Shown piece after piece: positions 43,108 to 50,038 of a stretch of 64,000 bases of DNA. This DNA comes from Paenarthrobacter aurescens (GTDB lineage Bacteria; Actinomycetota; Actinomycetes; Actinomycetales; Micrococcaceae): positions 62,001 through 126,000 of the forward strand of contig NZ_JAOEFX010000012.1 in NCBI RefSeq assembly GCF_025421775.1, written 5' to 3'. The position numbers were made by a program, and so were the translations under genes. The first letter of the stretch is position 1. Every line of letters starts with the position of its first letter. The notes under the pieces were generated by a model. It did no database searches. It was not told where the DNA came from and saw only the letters and a list, made by a program, of their open reading frames with translations.

Positions 43108-43182
43108 GCCACCCGTAATGACGGGTGTGACAGACTCCAACAAGTTGCGTAGAGGGCCGCTCATTTGGAAGGAAGAAGCTAC

Positions 43183-43530
43183 ATGCTGTCACAAGCTGAT
43201 AGGCGGGAAGCCGTCTATGACCTCATCCAGTTGCGGTGCCCGTTGAATGAGTCCTTGGCTCGTTTGGCCGCCTTTATTTGGTCCTATCAGGAGGACCTGG
43301 CGGCCGTCGAGGTTCGGGACATCAGCCATGCACTTGACGAATTCGAGGCCGGGAGGATTGGTGCAGATGAGCTCTCCGTCTGGGCAGAGGAAGTGCAGGG
43401 ACGCGAAGATATTGGGGTGGATTCCAGTGGGCACGATTTCATAGCTGATGCACTCTTTCAGCTGTCTACGCCTGAGATTTGTGGACCTGCGAATGAGGTA
43501 GCCCTTGCCCTCAGGCAACGGATGCCCTGA
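43183..43530 (+). CDS. hypothetical island protein
   Basis: This 115-residue protein is acidic and largely helical (YDLIQLRCPLNESLARLAAFIW, VRDISHALDEFEAGRIGADELSVWAEEVQG, FQLSTPEICG). It resembles helical immunity-like proteins linked to contact-dependent toxins, without a certain family. GGAAGGAAG stands seven bases before the ATG at 43183. It is flanked by repeat copies 2 and 3. Confidence 0.6.
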   Translation: MLSQADRREAVYDLIQLRCPLNESLARLAAFIWSYQEDLAAVEVRDISHALDEFEAGRIGADELSVWAEEVQGREDIGVDSSGHDFIADALFQLSTPEICGPANEVALALRQRMP

Positions 43531-43555
43531 CGGCAGCTTGTCGAGACCAGCGTGA

Positions 43556-43587
43556 CGTCCGGTAGAGGATCCTCCACCGGACGGGCA
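43556..43587 (+). repeat. island palindromic repeat, copy 3 (near-perfect palindrome)
   Basis: CGTCCGGTAGAGGATCCTCC followed by ACCGGACGGGCA. The arms TCCGGT and ACCGGA flank GAGGATCCTC, a GATC-centred palindrome. Confidence 0.8.
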
Positions 43588-43667
43588 TCGCCGACGCGGC
43601 GTCTCTCGGGATGCCGGCGTGTTGGTTAAATGTTTGTTTTGCTGGTGTTCTGTGATCAGGATGGGTT

Positions 43668-44231
43668 ATGAACCTAGATGTGGTCCTCAGCCGGACCGAT
43701 AGCCACAGTGTGCTGGACGAGATCGTGGCCTTGCGGACGCATACTTCCGTGCGAGCAAAAGGCGTCAGCCAGTCCGGCCAGAGCCACTATCAGTTTGTCG
43801 CCGAGCTTGATGCGAAAGCGGAAGAGTGGCATCTGGTCGACGACCAGGGACGGAGGTCGTGGGCAGGAGGCGGAAGGCTCCTACAGGATCGAGAGGCTTC
43901 GCTGGAAGTTGTATTCCCCCGCGGTATGCCGAAGGCCGTCCAGATGCTATATCCGGAAGCGCTTCTTATGTGGGGCCGGCGCGGCGAAAGCTTCTACCCG
44001 ATGCTCATCCAGGAGGTCGGCCAGCGGTCGTTACTGATCACATTTGAGCACATAGAAGACCCGGCATTCCGAGCCACGGCCGTAACTAATCGCTCCACAG
44101 GAATCATTGAGAAGCTGGCCGTGATGGGAGCCATCATCATTCTGACCGAAGTAGAGACTGGAGTGCAGCTTGATCCGAGGATCAAGCCCGAGTTCCTGCC
44201 AATCACGGATTGGATTCGACCCAACTACTGA
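43668..44231 (+). CDS. hypothetical island protein
   Basis: This 187-residue soluble protein has no cysteine-rich or catalytic motif. It begins MNLDVVLSRTDSHSVLDEIV, with a beta-rich middle (QFVAELDAKAEEWHLVDDQG) and the block LMWGRRGESFYPMLIQEVG and VTNRSTGIIEKL. The order of strands suggests a binding fold rather than an enzyme. It lies between repeat copies 3 and 4. Function unknown. Confidence 0.65.
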   Translation: MNLDVVLSRTDSHSVLDEIVALRTHTSVRAKGVSQSGQSHYQFVAELDAKAEEWHLVDDQGRRSWAGGGRLLQDREASLEVVFPRGMPKAVQMLYPEALLMWGRRGESFYPMLIQEVGQRSLLITFEHIEDPAFRATAVTNRSTGIIEKLAVMGAIIILTEVETGVQLDPRIKPEFLPITDWIRPNY

Positions 44232-44269
44232 CATGGTGTTGTTCGTCTGACGGTGCGCAGCAGTTCGGG

Positions 44270-44300
44270 GCGTCCGGTGAGGGATCGGCTTATGGGCAGG
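44270..44300 (+). repeat. island palindromic repeat, copy 4
   Basis: GCGTCCGGTGAGGGATCGGC followed by TTATGGGCAGG. The left arm matches the family; the right arm is of the GGATCGGC subtype. Confidence 0.75.
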
Positions 44301-44331
44301 TAGTTTGCGTTTATAGGCGAAGATTCCTTGT

Positions 44332-44685
44332 ATGCACGATTCGATCCTTCCCGCCCAAATGCAGATGACCACCAGGTTCGGGGCTGTTCCGGAACCACCC
44401 TTGAAGGGAATGAAAGTAGGAGTTTCCGAAAACGTACGGTCGTCGCATCTTCTTCCCCTCAATGGTCTAAGGCACCCCTCCACAACTGGCACCAGTGGCT
44501 GGTTCATTTGGCGCGGCGAAGAGCTCGGAACCGCGCCCGACTTCTTCGTTCCTCTGCACATCGAGCACCTCACGACCTGGTGTCCAGAAGTCCTTCCCTA
44601 TCTCGCTTTGCCTCCGGGGTGGCGATTCCTCTTAGCCCCCGGCTACGAAGATGTCTGGTTCGACGAGACGTTGGTGAACCCCTGA
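44332..44685 (+). CDS. Imm33-like immunity-type protein
   Basis: This 117-residue protein has the block GWFIWRGEELGTAPDFFVPL, the HLTTWCPEVLPYLALPPGW run, and the end RFLLAPGYEDVWFDE. The pattern belongs to a family annotated as Imm33-like immunity proteins of polymorphic toxins. It is short, soluble and alone between two repeat copies (4 and 5), as expected for an orphan immunity cassette. Family call from pattern memory. Confidence 0.7.
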   Translation: MHDSILPAQMQMTTRFGAVPEPPLKGMKVGVSENVRSSHLLPLNGLRHPSTTGTSGWFIWRGEELGTAPDFFVPLHIEHLTTWCPEVLPYLALPPGWRFLLAPGYEDVWFDETLVNP

Positions 44686-44723
44686 GGAGAGCTTATGACG
44701 CGGCTCAAGCTCCCTTCCGGTTC

Positions 44724-44752
44724 GCCGTCCGGTGAAGGATCCCTTACCGGCA
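44724..44752 (+). repeat. island palindromic repeat, copy 5
   Basis: GCCGTCCGGTGAAGGATCCC followed by TTACCGGCA. The arms CCGGTGAAGG and CCTTACCGG pair around ATC, giving a 22-base imperfect palindrome. Confidence 0.8.
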
Positions 44753-44788
44753 CCAGCGAGGACGGATCTGGTTGTTGGCGAAGTTGAT

Positions 44789-45196
44789 TCAAAGATGGAT
44801 CACGTCAGCAGGGTCAAGTCCCATCGACAAAAGATCGAATTCGATTTGGTCCAAAAAATCCCTGCACCCACGCTCAACGTCCGCCCAATCGAGTGGATTG
44901 CTGACTACACCAGGACTAAACACTGACTCCATCAGCCATCCCGAGGACGTTCGTCTCAGCGAAATCGCCCCCACTTCTTCTAAGGACATCGAGTCGAACA
45001 CGAAGTCACCTCGAGAATTGGCGCTGAGCCAGACGAACAGGCTGCGAGCGAGTTCGACAACGGGAAAGGCTAGCTCCCGATAGAGCTGCACTGACCCCTC
45101 CGAGACGGTGAAATCGGCATCAAGACCAACCAAGTAGTCAGCTTGGCTGGTTCCTCCGATGTTGTCAGCGTCTAATTTTGTGTAAGTCATTCTCAT
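44789..45196 (-). CDS. hypothetical island protein
   Basis: This 135-residue protein begins MRMTYTKLDADNIGG, with SLFVWLSANSRGDFVFDSMS and RTSSGWLMESVFSPG, then an acidic helical C-terminus (DVERGCRDFLDQIEFDLLSMG). It looks like an immunity-type single domain, no family certain. The start is one of three nearby ATG/GTG codons. It is the first minus-strand gene of the island. Confidence 0.6.
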   Translation of the reverse strand: MRMTYTKLDADNIGGTSQADYLVGLDADFTVSEGSVQLYRELAFPVVELARSLFVWLSANSRGDFVFDSMSLEEVGAISLRRTSSGWLMESVFSPGVVSNPLDWADVERGCRDFLDQIEFDLLSMGLDPADVIHL

Positions 45197-45395
45197 TGTT
45201 GCCACTCGTCACCATCCTGAAACTCCGCGTGCAAAATTATGCCCGGGATTCTCTCGCACGTTTGATGGCCGGAGCCTCTGGCACACTTAAACTCTCCACC
45301 GTCTGCGGCGCTCCCATCGTGTCGGAAGCGCTGGAAGTACGCGTCAAAGGACACGAACACATGTTGTCACACCCGCGCAAGGAAGAAGCCGGCCA

Positions 45396-45424
45396 GCGTC
45401 CGGTAAAGGATCCCTTTGGGGCAC
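45396..45424 (+). repeat. island palindromic repeat, copy 6
   Basis: GCGTCCGGTAAAGGATCCCT followed by TTGGGGCAC. The left arm is identical to copies 10 and 12. It ends 24 bases before the next gene start. Confidence 0.8.
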
Positions 45425-45447
45425 AGGAAATAGGGCACACTGCTCTC

Positions 45448-45726
45448 ATGGCAACTCATTACTACCGGAGGTCGTGGAACGAGTCCCGAGGAGACCAGTA
45501 TTCCTCTTGGGGTCCCGCCACTTATTACTTCGAAATCGGTGATGACGGCCGGCCGAGTCGCCAGATCGAGGTTTACGATTCTGGCCCGACTCTTCGTTAC
45601 AACCCTGGACATGAAGAGGACGAATTTGGTCTTCTGGCCCAGGAGCCGCTGGCTCCGCTAGACGAGTGGCACCCATGGGCTATTACCGAGGAAGAGTTCG
45701 AACAGGCGTGGCATGACCTGCCGTAG
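45448..45726 (+). CDS. hypothetical island protein (immunity-like)
   Basis: This 92-residue protein has SSWGPATYYFEIGDDGRPSR followed by QIEVYDSGPTLRYNPGHEEDEFG and a C-terminal WAITEEEFEQAW. This is a recurrent actinobacterial family of small acidic proteins near toxin/immunity loci, with no experimentally known function that I can cite. Reading frames continue upstream to 45178, but repeat copy 6 lies there, so the ATG at 45448 is the sensible start. Confidence 0.7.
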   Translation: MATHYYRRSWNESRGDQYSSWGPATYYFEIGDDGRPSRQIEVYDSGPTLRYNPGHEEDEFGLLAQEPLAPLDEWHPWAITEEEFEQAWHDLP

Positions 45727-45736
45727 TTCACTAAGT

Positions 45737-45765
45737 GTGTCCGCTAAGGGATCGGCATACGTACC
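45737..45765 (+). repeat. island palindromic repeat, copy 7
   Basis: GTGTCCGCTAAGGGATCGGC followed by ATACGTACC; it belongs to the GGATCGGC subtype. Confidence 0.65.
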
Positions 45766-45840
45766 CGCTGGTAGGTCATAAGCGCTTCCACGTTAGATTC
45801 AGGGCTTACTCTCTACCTATGTTGGGGCAGAGAAAGGCAA

Positions 45841-46026
45841 ATGATGCGGACATGGCGGCGGTCGATTATGGGCGCACTGGTCGGACTTGCGAGCGGTTAC
45901 GCAGTGGCCCTACTGTTCGCTGGATTTGATGCACGGCGAGCCTTCGAAATGTGGGTGTGGTTTCTTCCGGTACTGCTGGGCGTTGTCGTGTACGGAGTGA
46001 TCGTGGAACGGCGAAAACCAGGCTAA
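45841..46026 (+). CDS. 61-residue membrane protein
   Basis: The protein has two hydrophobic helices (IMGALVGLASGYAVALLFAGF and MWVWFLPVLLGVVVYGVI) and basic ends. AAAGG stands just before the double ATG. It could be a membrane-type immunity protein for a pore-forming or lipid-targeting toxin, but nothing proves this. Confidence 0.6.
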   Translation: MMRTWRRSIMGALVGLASGYAVALLFAGFDARRAFEMWVWFLPVLLGVVVYGVIVERRKPG

Positions 46027-46041
46027 GTATTGACCGCGTAG

Positions 46042-46070
46042 GTGTCCGTCGAGGGATCCCTCACCGGGCG
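46042..46070 (+). repeat. island palindromic repeat, copy 8
   Basis: GTGTCCGTCGAGGGATCCCT followed by CACCGGGCG. Central GAGGGATCCCTC is a perfect 12-base palindrome. Confidence 0.75.
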
Positions 46071-46110
46071 CCCATGACCACTGAGATGCGCCGGGCCGGG
46101 CAGTGCTTGC

Positions 46111-46434
46111 CTAGCTAATTTGCAAACGTCCATTAAGGGAGATCTGCGCACAGTGAAGTACGAGGCCTGCGTCCTCTGACCAAAGCATGAACTCTATTCG
46201 CCAGCAGCGCGCAGTCTCGTCGAACGCTGCTGCGACTTCAGTGACCTCCGCGTAGGTCCATGGGCTGGGAATGTCACTGTAGAAGCGCATGTCGGTTACC
46301 CCAGCACACAGGAGCACATAAGTTGTAGTTCCGGAGTGCTCGATAGCGGATATTTCCAGGACGCACTCATGGTCAACAGGATTGAAGGCAAAGCTATTTA
46401 GGATGCCACCCCAAAGGGCGTTGGTGAAGCTCAT
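46111..46434 (-). CDS. hypothetical island protein
   Basis: This 107-residue soluble, beta-rich protein begins MSFTNALWGGILNSFAFNPV. It contains CVLEISAIEHSGTTTYVLLCAGV and WRIEFMLWSEDAGLVLHC. No family is recognised. It is flanked by repeat copies 8 and 9. The size and acidic composition fit an immunity-type protein. Confidence 0.6.
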   Translation of the reverse strand: MSFTNALWGGILNSFAFNPVDHECVLEISAIEHSGTTTYVLLCAGVTDMRFYSDIPSPWTYAEVTEVAAAFDETARCWRIEFMLWSEDAGLVLHCAQISLNGRLQIS

Positions 46435-46770
46435 CAGTAGATCCTGTCCTCAAGCACCAGCTAATCAATCACGACTTTTGCTACCGTTCGAACTTCTACC
46501 TGAGGGTTTGATTCACGGGAACATGAGGGCGCAATGGTCGTAACGGGATCATAGGCCCCGTCGCCAGGATTCTTGGCTCTCGACACCGCCCGTAAGCCGG
46601 TGACTTACTGTGCGCCCTTGTTCGGTAAGGGATCCTTTACCAGGCACGTTGCTCAGTGCGTTTGCCCCCTGCTCGTGGGATTGGAATTTATCCGCCTTTG
46701 AACAACTCGGCGCTACCCCAGAACTATTGCCCTTGGTTCGTCATCTCATCCAGTCTGTCCGTCCTCAGAC
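46435..46770. other. gene-free stretch with repeat copy 9
   Basis: About 335 bases without a supported reading frame. The only recognisable element is repeat copy 9 at 46619-46647. It may hold the remains of a lost cassette. Confidence 0.5.
46619..46647 (-). repeat. island palindromic repeat, copy 9 (reverse)
   Basis: TGTTCGGTAAGGGATCCTTT followed by ACCAGGCAC. Read on the minus strand it starts GTGCCTGGTAAAGGATCCCT, so it is inverted relative to most copies. CGGTAAGGGATCCTTTACC is a near-perfect palindrome. Confidence 0.75.
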
Positions 46771-47142
46771 TTAACCCGAGACGCTTCGTCCTTCTATCCT
46801 GACATTCGTTGGCGCAGGCCATGCCGCTGGCATCTCATCGGACCACCACGGGTGCTCAATACCTGATAGATAGCCGTCAGTGATCCAGATGAGTATCTCG
46901 CCGTAATCAGTTCCTGCATCTGAGACAACACTGGTGTTTATTGGTAACGGGCCGTCGCGGCGCCCACTTCTCGGCTGACCCGGATTGACGACTAGGTCAA
47001 TGTGCATAGGAGGGCTGCCTACCACCACTTCGGTGTGGTCAAGCTGCACCATGAGGTTCGAGTCCCCGAAAGCTTCTAATATCTTCCGGCAGATTTCGTA
47101 CTCCGTTGCGGCCAGGGTACGCCTGGTCCGTGAACTGCTCAT
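46771..47142 (-). CDS. hypothetical island protein (immunity-like)
   Basis: This 123-residue protein has TLAATEYEICRKILEAFGD, PPMHIDLVVNPGQPRSG, GEILIWITDGYLSGIEHPWW and a C-terminal WPAPTNVRIEG. The ITDGYLSGxExxWWSDExP block is shared by small actinobacterial proteins found next to polymorphic toxins. No toxin is adjacent here. No clear ribosome site is seen at the ATG at 47142. Confidence 0.65.
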   Translation of the reverse strand: MSSSRTRRTLAATEYEICRKILEAFGDSNLMVQLDHTEVVVGSPPMHIDLVVNPGQPRSGRRDGPLPINTSVVSDAGTDYGEILIWITDGYLSGIEHPWWSDEMPAAWPAPTNVRIEGRSVSG

Positions 47143-47324
47143 GTAGTGACTATAGGGAGTTGGATTTCACCGAAGAAGTCACCCTGAAGCGGACAAGTGA
47201 CAAAGAACCCCGACGTGTCCTCGCAAAACAGGAGGGAAACTGACCAAGTTTGCCCAGCGGCCGCCCCGAGTGCCGATTCGACCGGAAGGGGGATCCTTGA
47301 GCGGTCACTGGATACCCTCACTGT

Positions 47325-47906
47325 ATGGATGCTCCGTATCAACCGAACGGGACAGGCTTCGATGCCTTGGAGGAACTCAACCAGGTTGACTGGAACCGAC
47401 TGCAGCACGCCTACGGAAAAGGCGTCGTTCCTCTGGCTGCCGTCAACGTATCACTCGGCATCGCAGGCGACGTGGCGGGATCGATAGCTGCGCTTCGAGA
47501 TGACCCTTCCTTCGCTATCGGTGACGGGCTCTATTCGAACATCTGCCATCAGGGCACGGTATATGAAGCAACGGCCCATGCGGTGCCCTTTATTGCTGCC
47601 GTTGCGGCTGGCAATGTTCCAGAAGGAATCCGCGTACCTCTGCTGGCGCTCTTGGGCGAAATCTCGATCGGAGGGAGCTTTATAGCTCGCGACGGGTCGC
47701 ACGCCGGCTCCTACGGAGACCACGTTGACGTCCTCATCACGGATTCGCTCGCCACTTCGATGCCACGCCTTTCAACGGTCCGAACGCCTAAGCTGGTGGC
47801 TCTGATCCAAGCAATCCAATCGCTTCTCGTTGATTCCACCGACGCGCACCGCGACGCAGTCGAGTCCGCCATCGACTTTGCACTTACACCGCCGGCCACA
47901 CCCTAG
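47325..47906 (+). CDS. HEAT-like hypothetical island protein
   Basis: This 193-residue helical protein contains LYSNICHQGTVYEATAHAVPF and IAAVAAGNVPEGIRVPLLALLGEISIGGSF. The pattern of two-helix units and the NICHQGTVYxAT block belong to a recurrent family of small HEAT-like proteins near toxin/immunity loci in actinobacteria. Function unknown; binding is likely. A minus-strand frame overlapping its start is judged a shadow. Confidence 0.7.
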   Translation: MDAPYQPNGTGFDALEELNQVDWNRLQHAYGKGVVPLAAVNVSLGIAGDVAGSIAALRDDPSFAIGDGLYSNICHQGTVYEATAHAVPFIAAVAAGNVPEGIRVPLLALLGEISIGGSFIARDGSHAGSYGDHVDVLITDSLATSMPRLSTVRTPKLVALIQAIQSLLVDSTDAHRDAVESAIDFALTPPATP

Positions 47907-47949
47907 AGAAGCGGCGCCCGTAAGCCCGTAGCTCTCCGAACGCTTCAAA

Positions 47950-47979
47950 ACGTCCGGTAAAGGATCCCCATGCGGGCGC
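47950..47979 (+). repeat. island palindromic repeat, copy 10
   Basis: ACGTCCGGTAAAGGATCCCC followed by ATGCGGGCGC. The left arm is the exact consensus. Confidence 0.8.
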
Positions 47980-48050
47980 TTGGTCGTTTCGTATAGCGAA
48001 ATAGAGGACGGACTGGAGACGGACGGTGGGTGTCTATCGCAACGCCTGGA

Positions 48051-48500
48051 CTAGCTCGATCCCTCAGGGGACAAGAACTCGAGCCGGTTGCCATTGTTGT
48101 CCCAAAGGTAGAAACGCCTCATGCCTGGGAAGTTTTCGTCCCATTCCACAGTGAGCCCAAAATTTTCAACTCGGCTGGCCAGCGCGTCTAGGTCGCCCAC
48201 CAAAATTCCAGGATGAGCCTTTCGTTGGGGCCTGAAGTCCTCCTCAGCACCCAAATGGATTTCAAGATTGTCAGCGCGGACCCACAGTCCGCCACGCGCC
48301 GCCAGCACCGGCGGTTTCTGCACTTCCGTGAGGCCGAGAACGCCCACGTAGAAGTTCCTGCAGTCATCCTCGCCACCCTTGGGGATTGCCAACTGCACAT
48401 GGTGAAGCCCCCACCCAAAAGAGGTTCGCGTGGGACTGGATTCATAGGCAGCAACTTCTGACACAGAGACTCCTTCGACATTATGAACCGAGTATGGCAC
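48051..48500 (-). CDS. VOC (glyoxalase/bleomycin resistance-like) family protein
   Basis: The 149-residue single VOC module carries HHVQLAIPKGGEDDCRNFYVGVLGLTEV at the N-terminus and RRFYLWDNNGNRLEFLSP at the end, with metal-ligand candidates His and Glu. Members bind or transform small molecules, or confer resistance by sequestration. It is the one clearly enzyme-like protein in the island. It is flanked by repeat copies 10 and 11. Confidence 0.85.
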   Translation of the reverse strand: MPYSVHNVEGVSVSEVAAYESSPTRTSFGWGLHHVQLAIPKGGEDDCRNFYVGVLGLTEVQKPPVLAARGGLWVRADNLEIHLGAEEDFRPQRKAHPGILVGDLDALASRVENFGLTVEWDENFPGMRRFYLWDNNGNRLEFLSPEGSS

Positions 48501-48564
48501 CGATCAAACGTCTTCCCTTGTCAACTGAGTTGAACGAGGGCGAGGTATGGCCAATTTGCTGATT

Positions 48565-48594
48565 GCGCCCGATAGGGGATCGACATACGGGCGT
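48565..48594 (+). repeat. island palindromic repeat, copy 11
   Basis: GCGCCCGATAGGGGATCGAC followed by ATACGGGCGT. The right arm CATACGGGCG fits the GGATCG subtype; outer arms GCGCCCG and CGGGCGT pair. Confidence 0.7.
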
Positions 48595-48619
48595 TCCTCT
48601 GCCCGCAGGAAGGAGAGGA

Positions 48620-48973
48620 CTAGGAGGCTGCGAGCAGACGGATGACGCCAGCCGGAGGCTCGGGCGTAGAGCGGTCTGAGGGGATGGCCACCCAAACGAT
48701 TCCGTATTGATCCTGACGTGTTCTTGATGCCTGGATACCTATCGGCTCTGCCAAGTTGACTGCAGCGTCGCGCGCGAAGCCCTCCACGGTGCCAGTGCCG
48801 TCTGCAGGGTTCTCATGAAACTGAAGCCGGCATCCAAGCGTTACATCCGGGTCGATCGTTCGGCGGTACACGACGCAAACAACAGCTGGAGCGTCTTCCC
48901 AGGAACCGAGAATCTGCACTTCCTCAGCCCAGTAGCTGTTAACTGCGTCAATGATAGATCGGGCTAGGTTCAT
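48620..48973 (-). CDS. hypothetical island protein
   Basis: This 117-residue protein begins MNLARSIIDAVNSYWAEEVQ. It contains APAVVCVVYRRTIDPDVTLGCRLQFHE and a C-terminal YGIVWVAIPSDRSTPEPPAG. It has an alpha/beta fold of immunity-protein size with no certain family. It is preceded by a 14-bp hairpin at 48989 and followed by repeat copy 11. Confidence 0.6.
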   Translation of the reverse strand: MNLARSIIDAVNSYWAEEVQILGSWEDAPAVVCVVYRRTIDPDVTLGCRLQFHENPADGTGTVEGFARDAAVNLAEPIGIQASRTRQDQYGIVWVAIPSDRSTPEPPAGVIRLLAAS

Positions 48974-48988
48974 GTTGTAGTCCCTGAG

Positions 48989-49022
48989 GAGGCTGGGGAC
49001 ACTTGATCGTGTCCCCAGCCTC
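48989..49022. terminator. 14-bp perfect hairpin
   Basis: Positions 48989-49002 pair perfectly with 49009-49022, with a six-base loop. It lies five bases downstream (minus sense) of a small candidate frame ending at 49027, or it may be a leader structure of the gene at 48973. No T run is present. Confidence 0.5.
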
Positions 49023-49026
49023 TCGG

Positions 49027-49131
49027 TTATGGGGACTCGTTTACCTGAGGCAGAGGTTCGTAGGAGAACGCTACCTGCTCCTCGCCAGCCGCAACTGCCT
49101 CGTCGAGCGCCACAATCTCATCCGATGCCAT
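49027..49131 (-). CDS. very small candidate gene, low confidence
   Basis: A 34-residue acidic frame starts MASDEIVALDEAVAAGEEQV and stops five bases before the hairpin at 48989-49022. The same frame runs upstream past the start of the next plus-strand gene. No ribosome site is visible. Kept only because a possible terminator follows it; it may be a remnant of a longer gene. Confidence 0.2.
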   Translation of the reverse strand: MASDEIVALDEAVAAGEEQVAFSYEPLPQVNESP

Positions 49132-49234
49132 AACTTCGGCTTGTTCGGCTGATTGCTGAGGCGTCAGAAACGGACGTTGTCCTAATGGGCCCGGGGCTGG
49201 ACCGTTCGCTGAATTTGTGAGGCATGATGTTGCC

Positions 49235-49840
49235 ATGCTTGAGATCTTCGGTAAGAGGTTCGACGTCACGGATGGAATCCCCGGATCTCCTGAGAGCGTG
49301 GGGAACAACCTCGTCTACTTATTCGGCCGATATGGCGGCTGCACCTTCAATGGCGGCCTGTACCGGGTCCATTCAACGGAATCATTTCGCAAGGCGTCTT
49401 CAATGGTGGCCGAGGCCTACCCGGAGTTCGGCTTTCCACTAATTCCTTTCGGATTCGATTGGTTGGGCCGTCAGTTTGTCCTTGACCTGCGAATTGGTGA
49501 CGTTGACCCCGAGGTCATTCTCCTGGAACCGGGAACGGGTGAGGCGCTAGAGATCCCAAGGAAGTTCTCGACCTATCACGACGACGAGTTGGTACGGGAT
49601 CCGGAACCGAGCCTCTGCGTGAGCTTCTTCAATGAATGGAAGTCTGAGAACCCTGCAGACTTGGCTTTCGATCAGTGAGTCGGTTACAAAGTACCTCTTT
49701 TTCTAGGCGGCGAAGACTACGTCCATAACCTTGAGGTCAGCGACATGGAAGTCTACTGGTCACTGATGGGCGAGCTCCGTCTCGCTACTATGAATCTCCC
49801 TCCTGGCACGCGGATAAGCGGGATCGAAATCGGTGAATGA
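49235..49840 (+). pseudogene. Tdi1/GAD-like immunity protein interrupted by an in-frame TGA
   Basis: Codons 1-147 (ending at 49675) encode a GAD-related/DUF1851-type immunity protein like T6SS Tdi1: GGCTFNGGLYRVHS, PEFGFPLIPFGFDWLGRQF, PEVILLEPGTGEALEIPRKF. Codon 148 is TGA at 49676. After it the same frame goes on without interruption for 53 codons with VGYKVPLFLGGEDYV and VSDMEVYWSLMGEL, which are the expected C-terminal blocks, to a second stop at 49838. The full length would be 201 residues. This is therefore a nonsense mutation, or a sequencing error, in an otherwise intact orphan immunity gene. No selenocysteine machinery or hairpin supports recoding. Confidence 0.8.
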
Positions 49841-49883
49841 AGCTTCAGCAGGGCTCCGTTAAACCGAGAGAAATTGCAGACAC

Positions 49884-49914
49884 GCGTCCGGTAAAGGATC
49901 GGCTAACGGGCGTT
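49884..49914 (+). repeat. island palindromic repeat, copy 12
   Basis: GCGTCCGGTAAAGGATCGGC followed by TAACGGGCGTT. The left arm is the exact consensus. It is the last copy and marks the right edge of the island, next to the GNAT gene. Confidence 0.8.
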
Positions 49915-50038
49915 CGACGAGCCAGCTGGGGGCTGATCGGCAGACTACCGTGTCACACTTCGCTGGCCTTTTGGACCGGCCCACCAGCAGGCTTCGGAGA
50001 CGTTGAGTGGGATCAGCGCCCGACACCCTCGAGGAAGC

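Noticed and set aside
47139..47408. 89-codon minus-strand frame overlapping the next start by four bases
   Set aside because: It covers the start of the well-supported HEAT-like gene at 47325, has no family pattern, and the overlap is likely chance. It remains possible but is not supported.
49676..49678. TGA read as selenocysteine
   Set aside because: No SECIS-like hairpin was noticed behind it, the family is not a redox enzyme, and a nonsense mutation is simpler.
42630..49914. CRISPR array
   Set aside because: Repeats are spaced by hundreds of bases containing genes, are imperfect and occur in both orientations; no cas genes are present.
42630..49914. Integron with attC sites
   Set aside because: Some right arms read CTAAC, but the paired RYYYAAC/GTTRRRY ends and the bulged-stem layout of attC are not found, and no integrase is seen in the window.
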